From NCBI GenBank assembly GCA_027450045.1, contig DAIDKM010000001.1, positions 58,610 to 122,609 on the forward strand: a stretch of DNA of 64,000 bases. The letters run 5' to 3'. The position numbers were made by a program, and so were the translations under genes. Origin of the DNA: Paludibacter sp. (GTDB lineage Bacteria; Bacteroidota; Bacteroidia; Bacteroidales; Paludibacteraceae). Position 1 is the stretch's first letter, and each line of letters starts with the position of its first letter. The notes beneath the pieces were generated by a model that was given only the letters and a program-made list of their open reading frames with translations, did not search any database and was not told where the DNA came from. Below are positions 25,697-35,001 of the stretch, one piece after another.

Positions 25697-27817
25697 ATGA
25701 AACGCCTATATTATTTATTTCTTGCTATGACGTGTTTCTCAACACCTTCGCTTCTTTCGTCACAAACGCTGCATTATCCTGATACAAAAAAGTGTGATAC
25801 GGTGGATGTCTATTTTGGTATGCGCGTTGCCGATCCTTATAGATGGCTGGAAGACGACAAATCGCCGGCCACGTTGGCTTGGGAAAAAGAAGAAAATGCA
25901 GTTACCAATTCTTATTTAGACGCAATTCCTTTTCGCCAAGCTATTAAACAAAATCTGACGACGATGTGGAATTATCCAAAACAGAGTGTGCCTACAAAAG
26001 CTGGCAACGACTATCTTATTTTCAAAAATAATGGTATTCAAAATCAGTTCGTTTTATATAAGAAGGACATTAAGACAGGAAAAGAAACGCTTCTTCTTGA
26101 TCCTAATTTATTGTCGAAAGACGGCACAGTTGCATTAAATACATGGTCTGTTTCAAATGATAATCGTTACTTCGCGTATGCGTTAGCTACAGGTGGATCC
26201 GATTGGACTGAGATTTATGTTATGACGATGGATGGCAAAATACTGCCTGATGTGTTGAAATGGGTAAAGTTTTCATCCATTGCCTGGTATAAAAACGGTT
26301 TTTTCTATAGTCGTTATGATGCTCCGACAGGTAACGTTTTGACGCAGCAAAATTTATTTCAGAAGGTTTATTATCATCAGCTTGGGACACCACAAGATGC
26401 CGATGTATTAATTTATCAGGACAAAGAGCATTCCCTGCGTACTTTTTCGGTGCAAACAACAGATGACGAACGTTTCTTGCTCATTTACGGCGCTGAAAGT
26501 TCGAGTGGGAACAATCTTTTAATCGGGGACTTGAAACAAGGCATTCATGCTTCCTTGCATGAGTTTGTCTCTGCTTTTAATCATGATTATGCAGTGATCA
26601 ATAACGTTGGCGACAATCTCGTGATTAAAACAAATAATGGAGCACCCAACTATCAGCTTATCAATGTAAATACGAACAATTGGGAAGTTTCGACATTAAT
26701 ACCTGAAAAAACAGATGTTTTGGAACAAGCTGCCATTGTCGATCATAAAATTGCTGCACTCTATCTTCACAATGCGTACAGTAAATTGCTGCTTTATCAA
26801 TTGAATGGTACCTTTGAAAAGCAAATTGCTTTACCGGGCATGGGAACCGTAGCTTCTTTGAGTGGAAAGCAGAAAGATAAAGATTTGTTTTACGATTATA
26901 CCTCTTTTACTTGTGCTGACAATATTTACAAACTACCGATGTCAAATCCAGTTCCACAGCTTATTTATACCACAAAATTGCCATTTAGTACATCTGATTT
27001 TGTGACGGAACAAGTGTTTTATACTTCCAAAGATGGTACGAAAGTGCCTATGTTTATTGTCCATAAAAAAAGCTTGGTTCTCAATGGAGAAAACCCTTTA
27101 CTTCTTTATGGTTATGGAGGATTTAACATCAGCATCACGCCGACATTCAGCGCCAGCCGTATGCTTTTCTTGAAAAATGGCGGAATATGGGTAACTGCTA
27201 ATATTCGTGGCGGTGGCGAATTTGGGGAAAAATGGCACTTGGCAGGCACCTTACAAAATAAACAAAATGTATTCGACGATTTTATTGCTGCTGCCGAATA
27301 TTTGATCAAAGAGAAATATACTTCTTCGTCGAAATTAGCCATTCAAGGAGCATCTAACGGTGGTTTGTTAATCGGTGCTTGCATGACACAACGTCCCGAT
27401 TTGTTCAAGGTTGCCATTCCGCAAGTGGGTGTTATGGATATGCTACGTTATCAAAAGTTCACCATCGGGTGGTCCTGGTCAAGTGATTATGGAACCAGTG
27501 ATAATGAACAGCAATTCCATTATTTGCTGAAATATTCTCCGTTACAAAACATCAGACCGGGAGTTTCTTATCCTGCTACGTTTGTTACGACAGGTGATCA
27601 CGACGATCGTGTTGTACCGGCACATTCGTTCAAATTTATCAGCACGTTGCAAGCCGATCAAGCCGGAAAGAATCCTATTTTGATTCATATTGAACATATG
27701 GCCGGACATGGCGCCGGCAAACCTGTTTCAAAATTTATTGATGAGGCAGCTGATATATGGACATTCATTTTTCAGAATTTGCAGATTCCATTCAAACCGA
27801 TTCATTTTGAAAAATAA
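25697..27817 (+). CDS. Prolyl oligopeptidase (S9A), secreted
   Basis: Serine peptidase that cuts short peptides after proline. A signal peptide (MKRLYYLFLAMTCFSTPSLLSSQ) sends it to the periplasm. The N-terminal DPYRWLEDDKSP motif and a seven-bladed propeller (about 90-430) precede the alpha/beta-hydrolase domain. The catalytic triad is Ser553 in GASNGG, Asp636 in GDHDDR and His671 in MAGHGAGK; spacing agrees with the mammalian enzyme. The upstream GGEFGEKWHLAG segment is also typical. Length (706) is normal. It is followed by the propeller lactonase gene with little gap; a role in using external peptides is likely. Confidence 0.95.
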   Translation: MKRLYYLFLAMTCFSTPSLLSSQTLHYPDTKKCDTVDVYFGMRVADPYRWLEDDKSPATLAWEKEENAVTNSYLDAIPFRQAIKQNLTTMWNYPKQSVPTKAGNDYLIFKNNGIQNQFVLYKKDIKTGKETLLLDPNLLSKDGTVALNTWSVSNDNRYFAYALATGGSDWTEIYVMTMDGKILPDVLKWVKFSSIAWYKNGFFYSRYDAPTGNVLTQQNLFQKVYYHQLGTPQDADVLIYQDKEHSLRTFSVQTTDDERFLLIYGAESSSGNNLLIGDLKQGIHASLHEFVSAFNHDYAVINNVGDNLVIKTNNGAPNYQLINVNTNNWEVSTLIPEKTDVLEQAAIVDHKIAALYLHNAYSKLLLYQLNGTFEKQIALPGMGTVASLSGKQKDKDLFYDYTSFTCADNIYKLPMSNPVPQLIYTTKLPFSTSDFVTEQVFYTSKDGTKVPMFIVHKKSLVLNGENPLLLYGYGGFNISITPTFSASRMLFLKNGGIWVTANIRGGGEFGEKWHLAGTLQNKQNVFDDFIAAAEYLIKEKYTSSSKLAIQGASNGGLLIGACMTQRPDLFKVAIPQVGVMDMLRYQKFTIGWSWSSDYGTSDNEQQFHYLLKYSPLQNIRPGVSYPATFVTTGDHDDRVVPAHSFKFISTLQADQAGKNPILIHIEHMAGHGAGKPVSKFIDEAADIWTFIFQNLQIPFKPIHFEK

Positions 27818-27859
27818 AAATACGTGGCTTATATAAATAAACTAAAGAACTATATAACG

Positions 27860-28960
27860 ATGAAACTAAATTATCTATTTGGAGTGCTTCTATCTCTTTT
27901 TGCAAGTTGTTCGTTAATTGTGGCACAGACAGAAACGCATATACCGATGTTTATCGGAACGTACACCGGCGAAGGAAGTAATGGCATTTATAGAAGCTGG
28001 TTCGACACACAGTCAGGAAAACTCTCAACGCCACGATTAGTGGCACGATTAACGAACCCAAGTTATTTAGCTATTTCTGCTAACAATCATTATATTTGGG
28101 CAGTAGGCGAGATGGATACTATGTATTGCTTAACTGCTTTTTCGATTGATAACCAAGATTCGTTGCGATATATCAATCATCAGTCAGGTAAGGGAAGCTA
28201 TAGTTGTCATATTTCTGAATTGCAACCAATGAAATGGTTGGGAGCTGCCAGTTATGGTAGCGGTTTGGTGACGCTCTATCCACTTGAATCGAACGGAGCG
28301 ATTGGTTCATTGGCTACCATTGATAAACATTGGGGAAAAGTGCCTCATGCCCATTGTATTTTAGCCGATCCAAAAGCTGATTTTATCTATTCTGCCGACT
28401 TGGGCATAGATAAGGTGCTGATATATAAAATTGAACAGAATAAATTGCGTCCTTTTGGGGAAATTGATCTTCCAAAAGGCGTTGGGCCGAGACATATCGA
28501 CTTTTCGCCAAACGGGAAATGGATGGCGGTTGTGAACGAATTAAAAAGTCGGATAATTATTTTGGCCAGAGATACTACAGGTGCATTTGGAATTATTGTC
28601 CATAATATTTCCACTTTGCCATCCACGTTCAAAGGTGCAAATGGTGCTGCCGGGATTCATTTTTCTGCCGATGGTCGTTTTTTGTATGCAACTAATCGCG
28701 GAGACAATAGCGTTGTGGTGTGTTCGTTTGATGAAAAATCTGGTAATGTAAAACCTATTCAATGGATAAGAGATGATATTAATTGGCCACGAAATTTCAC
28801 ACTCGACCCAACCGGAAAATTTGTGATTGTGGCTAATCAATATGGCAATACCATGGTTGTTTTCCGCCGTAACCCAACTACAGGATTGCTAACTTCTATG
28901 CACGAAGTGGTTCATTTGTCACATCCGGTTTGCTTGAAATTTTTGCATTACAACAACTAA
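27860..28960 (+). CDS. Secreted lactonase-family seven-bladed beta-propeller
   Basis: Member of the lactonase family (Pgl/YbhE type), a seven-bladed propeller. The internal ATG at 27860 is preferred over the track start at 27824 because it gives a clean signal peptide (MKLNYLFGVLLSLFASC...). The Cys16 in LFASC could be a lipobox; alternatively cleavage follows VAQ at residue 23. The sequence IGTYTGEGSNGIYRSWFD, GVGPRHIDFSPNGKWMAVVNE and HFSADGRFLYATNRGDNSVVV are the family blades. Cytoplasmic relatives hydrolyse 6-phosphogluconolactone; export makes that substrate unlikely here, so the true lactone or ligand is unknown. Confidence 0.85.
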   Translation: MKLNYLFGVLLSLFASCSLIVAQTETHIPMFIGTYTGEGSNGIYRSWFDTQSGKLSTPRLVARLTNPSYLAISANNHYIWAVGEMDTMYCLTAFSIDNQDSLRYINHQSGKGSYSCHISELQPMKWLGAASYGSGLVTLYPLESNGAIGSLATIDKHWGKVPHAHCILADPKADFIYSADLGIDKVLIYKIEQNKLRPFGEIDLPKGVGPRHIDFSPNGKWMAVVNELKSRIIILARDTTGAFGIIVHNISTLPSTFKGANGAAGIHFSADGRFLYATNRGDNSVVVCSFDEKSGNVKPIQWIRDDINWPRNFTLDPTGKFVIVANQYGNTMVVFRRNPTTGLLTSMHEVVHLSHPVCLKFLHYNN

Positions 28961-28984
28961 AATCAGTCTTTTTACCAAGGAATT

Positions 28985-29638
28985 ATGATTCAACTAGAAA
29001 GTATCACGAAACGGTTTGGTTCTTTACAAGTGCTCAAAGGAATTGATTTCTCAGTTAATAAGAGTGAGATTGTTTCTATTGTTGGTCCAAGTGGTGCAGG
29101 AAAAACTACATTGCTGCACATCATGGGTACTTTAGAAAATCCAGATTCCGGCTCAGTGATCATTGATTCTGTTCCTATTCAATCATTAGATCAAAAAAAG
29201 TTATCTCTTTTTCGTAATCAGCATATTGGTTTTGTTTTTCAATTTCCACAATTATTGCCCGAGTTTTCAGCATTAGAAAATGTGATGTTGCCAGCGTTGA
29301 TTGGAAAGAAAAACTTCAAAAAGGCTGAAACTGAGGCACTCGATTTGCTTCATTTTTTGAATCTTGATGAACGGGTGCATCATAAACCAAATGAAATGTC
29401 GGGTGGTGAACGACAACGGGTTGCAGTAGCGCGGGCGCTGATCAACCGACCTTCGATCATTTTAGCTGATGAACCTTCCGGAAGTTTAGATTCGAAACAT
29501 AAGGAAGAGTTACATCGTCTTTTTTTTGATGTACGCGATCGTTTTGCGCTCACTATTGTTATTGTGACTCATGATAAGGAAGTGTCTTCCATGTCAGATC
29601 GCATTGTAACGATAAAAGACGGTATGATTGATAATTAA
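28985..29638 (+). CDS. ABC transporter ATP-binding protein, LolD-like
   Basis: ATPase subunit of the MacB/LolD group. Walker A is GPSGAGKTT (residues 34-42), the signature is [15 protein letters not shown] near 138-152, Walker B with the catalytic Glu is IILADEPSG, and the H-loop is VTHD. In Bacteroidota this subtype usually works with a LolCE-type permease in lipoprotein release, but no permease is encoded nearby, so the partner lies elsewhere. Length (217) fits. It is followed 31 bases on by the lipid kinase gene on the same strand. Confidence 0.88.
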   Translation: MIQLESITKRFGSLQVLKGIDFSVNKSEIVSIVGPSGAGKTTLLHIMGTLENPDSGSVIIDSVPIQSLDQKKLSLFRNQHIGFVFQFPQLLPEFSALENVMLPALIGKKNFKKAETEALDLLHFLNLDERVHHKPNEMSGGERQRVAVARALINRPSIILADEPSGSLDSKHKEELHRLFFDVRDRFALTIVIVTHDKEVSSMSDRIVTIKDGMIDN

Positions 29639-29669
29639 AAACGTGTGATTTTACATAATTGGTTGATGC

Positions 29670-30542
29670 GTGAAAAAGATTGCCTTTATCATTAATCCGA
29701 AATCGGGAACTCGGTCAAAAACACAATACCCGCAGTTGATAAAAAAATATTTTCCTGAAACTGATTTTGAAACTGCCATTTATGCTACAAAAGCTGCCAA
29801 TGATGGTTACTATGAAGCAAAAAGATTTGTCAGTGAAGGATATGATGCTGTTGTTGCAATTGGAGGAGATGGTACGGTCAACGAAGTAGCGCGGGCGTTG
29901 ATGGGAACCCCCGTTGCTTTGGGAATTGTCCCATCAGGATCCGGCAATGGTTTAGCTTTGCATTTGAAAATGCCGTTACAATCATCGTCGGCATTAAAAA
30001 AAATCCGCAAGCAGCATGAGATTCTCATTGATGGTTGCCTTCTGAATGATACTCCTTTTTTTTGTACCGCGGGTGTAGGATATGATGCCTATATTGCCAA
30101 TCGTTTCGCAGAAGCAGGACGTAGAGGGCCAGCGGTATACATGGGCGAAGTGATTTTCCAATACTTTGATTATAAGTCGCAATGGTATAAATTGACCATT
30201 GATGGAAAAGAAACGATTGAACGAAAAGCTTTTTTAATTACATTTGCCAATGCTTCGCAATGGGGAAACAATGTTGTTATAGCTCCCAATGCTTCAATTA
30301 ATGATGGTCTTTTAGATGTGGTGGTCATGTCAGAATTCCCGATTTATGAAGCGCCTAGATTGAGTTTGCATTTGCTTGTCAGACAATTAGATAAAACACG
30401 TTATGTTGAAACCTTTAAGTGTTCTTCTTTGGTGGTAGAACGAAAGCATGCCGATTATGTCCATTTTGATGGAGAACCCGGGATCATGGGAAAACGCGTT
30501 AAAGTGAAAGTTTTGCCAAATGTGCTCAAAGTTTGGGCATAA
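29670..30542 (+). CDS. Diacylglycerol/lipid kinase catalytic domain protein (YegS/DagK type)
   Basis: Soluble lipid kinase of the DAGK_cat family. It starts with GTG at 29670 (KKIAFIINPKSGTRSK); the ATP-binding GGDGTVNEVA lies near 67-76 and PSGSGNGLALHL near 92-103, and the C-terminal beta domain includes INDGLLDVVVM and VHFDGEP. Length (290) is typical. Likely substrates are diacylglycerol or other lipid alcohols at the inner membrane face. The integral-membrane type DgkA is encoded separately at 44.6 kb, so the organism holds both kinds. It lies between the LolD-like gene and parC. Confidence 0.9.
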   Translation: MKKIAFIINPKSGTRSKTQYPQLIKKYFPETDFETAIYATKAANDGYYEAKRFVSEGYDAVVAIGGDGTVNEVARALMGTPVALGIVPSGSGNGLALHLKMPLQSSSALKKIRKQHEILIDGCLLNDTPFFCTAGVGYDAYIANRFAEAGRRGPAVYMGEVIFQYFDYKSQWYKLTIDGKETIERKAFLITFANASQWGNNVVIAPNASINDGLLDVVVMSEFPIYEAPRLSLHLLVRQLDKTRYVETFKCSSLVVERKHADYVHFDGEPGIMGKRVKVKVLPNVLKVWA

Positions 30543-30577
30543 TGAAAAATTGAAAATTGCAATAAGTTATTAGTGAT

Positions 30578-33361
30578 ATGACACATAAAGACGATATATT
30601 TTCTGACGATTTGTCGGAAGATACCTTGAAAGATTCAACAAATGAAATGCCTGATGATCACATTATAAGCGAATCATCACGAGCTATTCATTCTGATTAT
30701 CATATTCCAAACCCCCATGATGATCAAATCAAACATCATTTGGCCGGCATGTATCAGAATTGGTTTCTTGATTATGCTTCGTATGTTATCTTAGAGCGTG
30801 CCGTGCCACACATTTACGATGGATTGAAGCCTGTGCAACGACGTATTCTTCATTCCATGAAGAGAATAGATGACGGACGTTACAACAAAGTGGCAAATAT
30901 TGTAGGACACACTATGCAATTTCATCCACATGGTGATGCTTCTATTGGAGATGCGTTAGTACAATTAGGTCAAAAAGATTTATTGATTGATTGTCAGGGA
31001 AACTGGGGCAATGTTTTAACCGGAGATGGTGCTGCGGCTCCCCGATATATTGAAGCAAGACTTTCAAAATTCGCACTTGATGTGATGTTTAATGCCAAAA
31101 CCACTCAATGGAAACTTTCTTATGATGGCCGAAACAAAGAGCCTATTGCTTTACCGGCTAAATTTCCATTATTGCTTGCTCAAGGAGTGGAAGGTATTGC
31201 TGTTGGACTGAATGTCAAGATATTATCTCACAATTTTAACGAATTATTAGATGCCTCTATCGCATATCTGAAAAATGAATCGTTTACACTTTATCCTGAT
31301 TTTCAAACAGGTGGCTATGTCGATGTTTCCCGATATAATGACGGAGAGCGTGGTGGAGCTGTAAAAGTTCGGGCTAAGATCAATAAACTTGACAACAAAA
31401 CTTTGGTTATAAATGAAATACCATTTGGAACCAATACAGTGAAGCTAATTGAATCAATTTTAAAGGCGAACGATAAAGGGAAAATAAAACTTCGTAAGGT
31501 AGATGATAATACGGCTCAAAAAGTTGAAATTGTAATTTATTTACAACCAGGTGTTTCATCCGACAAAACCATTGATGCTCTTTACGCTTTTACTGAATGT
31601 GAACGCAGCATTTCTCCCAATTGTTGTGTCATTGAAGATAACAAACCTCATTTTATTACGGTTAGCAAATTGTTGCGTACCAGCGTTGAACATACGCAGA
31701 CACTGTTGAAAATGGAGCTTGAAATAGAACGTGATGAATTGCTTGAAGCATTACATTTTGCATCGCTTGAAATGATTTTCATTCATGAACGGATATACAA
31801 AGACAAACCCTTTGAAGAGAGTTTGACATTGGATGACGCTATTCAGCACGTACGCAATCGATTAAAACCTTTTTTGTCAACTTTTGTTCGTGAAGTGACC
31901 AATGAGGATATTATACGTTTGTTTGAAATTAAGACAAAGCGTTTTTTGAAATTTAGTGTAGAAAAAGCAGAAGAAGAGATTGCTTCAATTCAGAAACAAC
32001 TTAAACAAATTGATTATCATTTAGATCATCTTGTTGAGTACACCATTGATTGGTATAAGCGTTTAAAAGAGAAATACGGTGCGAACTATCCTCGTTGTTC
32101 TGAAATTCGCAATTTTGAAACTATTGAAGCCGCTAAAGTAGTAGAAGCAAACGAAAAACTTTATGTAAATTATGACGAAGGTTTCATCGGAACCGGACTT
32201 AAAAAAGATATTTATTTGTGCAATTGTTCGGATATAGACGATGTTGTTGTGTTCTTCAAAGATGGGAAATACAAAGTAGTGAGAGTTGCCGAAAAATTAT
32301 TTGTTGGTAAAAATATTCTCTATTTGGCTCTTTTCAAGAAAAATGACAAACGAACCATTTACAATTTGGTGTATCGAAACGGGCGAGGTGGGGCTTACTA
32401 CATGAAACGTTTCGCGGTAACTGGAGTGACGCGAGATAAAGAGTATGATATGACGCAAGGCAAAGAAAATTCACGTATCCTTTATTTTAGTGCAAACCCA
32501 AATGGTGAAGCTGAAGTGATTCGAATTGCATTAAAACCTAAACCCCGTATAAAAAACTTGATTTTTGAAAAAGATTTTAGCGATATCGCTATCAAAGGAC
32601 GTCAGTCGATGGGAAACCTTTTGACCAAAAATGACATCCTGAAAATTAATCTTAAGCACAAAGGAGCCTCTACTTTAGGGGGCCGCGATGTGTGGTTTGA
32701 TCGAGATGTTTTCCGGCTAAACTACGATCATCGTGGTGATTACTTAGGCGAATTTCAGAGCGATGACCTTATTTTGGTTATTACAAAAAAGGGAGAATAC
32801 TATACAACAAATTTTGATTTAACTAATCATTATGAGCAAGATGTACTGATTGTTGAACAATTTGATAAAGATAAAATTTGGTCAGTTGTGTTGTTTGATG
32901 CTGATCAAGGATTTCCCTATTTGAAAAGATTTTTACTTGAACCGTCTTCAAAACCAATAAATTTGTTGGGGGAGCATCCTGACTCTTACTTGATTCACAT
33001 CTCCGGAGAAGATTTTCCTCGTTTTGAATTAACTTTTGATGGAGAGGATAATGATAAAGAACCAATTCTCATTGATGTAGATGAATTTGTCGGAATTAAA
33101 AGTTGTAAGGCAAAAGGAAAACGCTTGACAACATGGAAATTATCATCCGTGAATGAGCTTGACCCTAAACCCGTTCCAGAAGATCTGGATGAAAATAGTT
33201 CTGCAAATATTGGTGTGGATGTTGAGATGTTTACATCTTCTTCAGATGATTCTATGAATGAAATTAATCAACAGGCTGAAAAAGAAGATATTTCATCAAA
33301 TAATGATTCCTCTGATGATATTAACATTGATGAAATTACCGGACAGACAACTCTATTTTAA
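30578..33361 (+). CDS. parC: DNA topoisomerase IV subunit A (ParC), Bacteroidota type
   Basis: DNA-cleaving subunit of topoisomerase IV, which separates linked daughter chromosomes. An acidic, poorly conserved N-terminus (1-55) precedes the winged-helix/tower core; the active-site Tyr157 is in APRYIEARL and HPHGDASIGD lies at 117-125, with Ala121 at the position of quinolone-target Ser in GyrA. The C-terminal domain begins near 530 and lacks a clear GyrA box, as expected for ParC. The last 60 residues are acidic and low-complexity and end in GQTTLF. parE is not adjacent. The following gene starts nine bases on. Confidence 0.93.
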   Translation: MTHKDDIFSDDLSEDTLKDSTNEMPDDHIISESSRAIHSDYHIPNPHDDQIKHHLAGMYQNWFLDYASYVILERAVPHIYDGLKPVQRRILHSMKRIDDGRYNKVANIVGHTMQFHPHGDASIGDALVQLGQKDLLIDCQGNWGNVLTGDGAAAPRYIEARLSKFALDVMFNAKTTQWKLSYDGRNKEPIALPAKFPLLLAQGVEGIAVGLNVKILSHNFNELLDASIAYLKNESFTLYPDFQTGGYVDVSRYNDGERGGAVKVRAKINKLDNKTLVINEIPFGTNTVKLIESILKANDKGKIKLRKVDDNTAQKVEIVIYLQPGVSSDKTIDALYAFTECERSISPNCCVIEDNKPHFITVSKLLRTSVEHTQTLLKMELEIERDELLEALHFASLEMIFIHERIYKDKPFEESLTLDDAIQHVRNRLKPFLSTFVREVTNEDIIRLFEIKTKRFLKFSVEKAEEEIASIQKQLKQIDYHLDHLVEYTIDWYKRLKEKYGANYPRCSEIRNFETIEAAKVVEANEKLYVNYDEGFIGTGLKKDIYLCNCSDIDDVVVFFKDGKYKVVRVAEKLFVGKNILYLALFKKNDKRTIYNLVYRNGRGGAYYMKRFAVTGVTRDKEYDMTQGKENSRILYFSANPNGEAEVIRIALKPKPRIKNLIFEKDFSDIAIKGRQSMGNLLTKNDILKINLKHKGASTLGGRDVWFDRDVFRLNYDHRGDYLGEFQSDDLILVITKKGEYYTTNFDLTNHYEQDVLIVEQFDKDKIWSVVLFDADQGFPYLKRFLLEPSSKPINLLGEHPDSYLIHISGEDFPRFELTFDGEDNDKEPILIDVDEFVGIKSCKAKGKRLTTWKLSSVNELDPKPVPEDLDENSSANIGVDVEMFTSSSDDSMNEINQQAEKEDISSNNDSSDDINIDEITGQTTLF

Positions 33362-33369
33362 AATAGGCA

Positions 33370-34194
33370 ATGGTAAAAAATGACATCAAAAATATTAAGA
33401 CACAATCACTTATCATAGGTCTCGTGATCTTATTATTAGGTGGATATTTTATCTATACTTCTCTTTTTTTGAATGGAGTAAAAGATATTAATGCAATTCG
33501 AGCCAAAGGTGTATTGCGGGTGGCTCTCCGTGTCAATCAGATTGATTACATGAGTCGCGATGATACTTTGGCGGGCTTTCAGTATGAATTAGTCAACTAT
33601 TTTTGCGACAGTGTTTTGCATGTTAAACCAGAATTCGTTAGAGTTCGTACGTTTCAAGCGGCCATTGATGATTTGTTGAATGGGAAAGTAGATTTAATTG
33701 CACAAAATATTCCGCTTACTTCTGAAACGAAAAAATTAATCTCTATTTCTTATCCAATTTTAATTTCGCGAGCTGTCCTTGTTCAACGAAAAGAAGCTGA
33801 TGGTAAAGGTACAATTAAAAATCAATTACAATTGGGGAAGCAGCAGATCACGTTATCAAAAGATTCCTATTATATTCAGTTGATAAGAGATTTGGCTCAT
33901 GAAATGAGCGATACGATATATATCAATCAAATGAAAGTGTATGATTCGGAAGAGTTGATTTTATTGGTTGCAAAAGGAACAATTCCTTATGCAGTGACGG
34001 ATGAACGGGTTGCTCAGTATTTTGCAAAACGATTCACGGGCATTGATGTGTCACTTCCTGTTGGATTTTCGCAGCAGCAAGGGTGGGGGATGAATCCAAA
34101 AACGCCTATATTTAATAATTTAATTGACAATTGGTTACGTGGTTTTGTGAAAACGAATGCGTTTCATCAATTATACAGTAAATATTATAACTAA
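33370..34194 (+). CDS. Membrane-anchored solute-binding-like protein (SBP_bac_3, MltF N-domain-like)
   Basis: A 274-residue protein with one N-terminal membrane helix (about residues 14-32) and a periplasmic type II binding-protein domain: IRAKGVLRVALRVNQIDYMS, LAGFQYELVNYFCDSV, IDDLLNGKVDLIAQNIP and GTIPYAVTDERVAQYF. This matches the N-terminal half of MltF, but the lytic transglycosylase domain is missing, so it should only sense or bind a ligand, possibly peptidoglycan fragments or amino acids. It lies eight bases after parC and is probably transcribed with it; no transporter permease is adjacent. Convergent with cmk. Confidence 0.8.
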   Translation: MVKNDIKNIKTQSLIIGLVILLLGGYFIYTSLFLNGVKDINAIRAKGVLRVALRVNQIDYMSRDDTLAGFQYELVNYFCDSVLHVKPEFVRVRTFQAAIDDLLNGKVDLIAQNIPLTSETKKLISISYPILISRAVLVQRKEADGKGTIKNQLQLGKQQITLSKDSYYIQLIRDLAHEMSDTIYINQMKVYDSEELILLVAKGTIPYAVTDERVAQYFAKRFTGIDVSLPVGFSQQQGWGMNPKTPIFNNLIDNWLRGFVKTNAFHQLYSKYYN

Positions 34195-34237
34195 TTTTAT
34201 GCTTAGTCGAATTGAGATTGTTCTATTGTTTGTCGTT

Positions 34238-34975
34238 TCAATGACAATTGTCTTTTGGGGTTCCTTGATATGTTAATTGACTCTTTTTGATCGTGTCTTG
34301 ATAAGCATTTAAAAGCCAAGTGAGTTGTTCTTCAATTGATAAATGGCTATTGTCAAGAATTAAAGCGTCTTTTGCTTTGCGAAGTGGACTTGCCGCTCTA
34401 CTTGTATCACGTTCGTCGCGTTCTTTCACGTTGGCCAATACTTCCTCATAGGTAATGGTGTCTCCACTGGTTTTCATTTCCTGAAATCGTCTTTCAGCTC
34501 TGATTTCAGGTGAAGCAGTGACAAATATTTTGAGTTCTGCATGGGGAAAAACATCAGTGCCTATGTCTCGTCCATCCATTACTACGCCTTTTAAAATGCC
34601 CAATTGTTGCTGAAGTTTAACCATTGTTTCGCGTACAAATGGGATAGTGCTGATTTGGCTTGCAACGTGTGCAACTTCTAATGTACGAATCGACTTTTCA
34701 ATGTTTGCACCATTAAGATAAGTATCTAATTCGCCATTCCCATTTGGGTTGAATTCGATGCGAAGTGTTGGCAATATTTTCTTCAACCGAACTAAATCTA
34801 TCTGATTTTCAATAACTAAGCCCTGATTCATACAAAACAATCCCACAGCACGATACATAGCGCCGCTATCAATATAGAGATATCCGATGGTTTTTGCTAA
34901 TGCTTTTGCCATTGTGCTTTTTCCACACGAAGAATATCCATCTATGGCAACAATAATTTTTGGAATTATTTCCAT
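34238..34975 (-). CDS. cmk: Cytidylate kinase
   Basis: Phosphorylates CMP and dCMP with ATP, linking nucleotide salvage and lipid head-group recycling to CTP/dCTP pools. The P-loop GYSSCGKST lies at residues 13-21, the LYIDSGAMYRAVG segment follows, and VVMDGRDIGTDVFPHAELKIFVTAS with RAERR is the family core. At 245 residues it has a slightly long C-terminal tail (KKSQLTYQGTPKDNCH). It lies 26 bases after porQ on the same strand, the order known in Porphyromonas. Confidence 0.95.
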   Translation of the reverse strand: MEIIPKIIVAIDGYSSCGKSTMAKALAKTIGYLYIDSGAMYRAVGLFCMNQGLVIENQIDLVRLKKILPTLRIEFNPNGNGELDTYLNGANIEKSIRTLEVAHVASQISTIPFVRETMVKLQQQLGILKGVVMDGRDIGTDVFPHAELKIFVTASPEIRAERRFQEMKTSGDTITYEEVLANVKERDERDTSRAASPLRKAKDALILDNSHLSIEEQLTWLLNAYQDTIKKSQLTYQGTPKDNCH

Positions 34976-35001
34976 ATAAATATAATAAACCGGTTTGTAA
35001 A

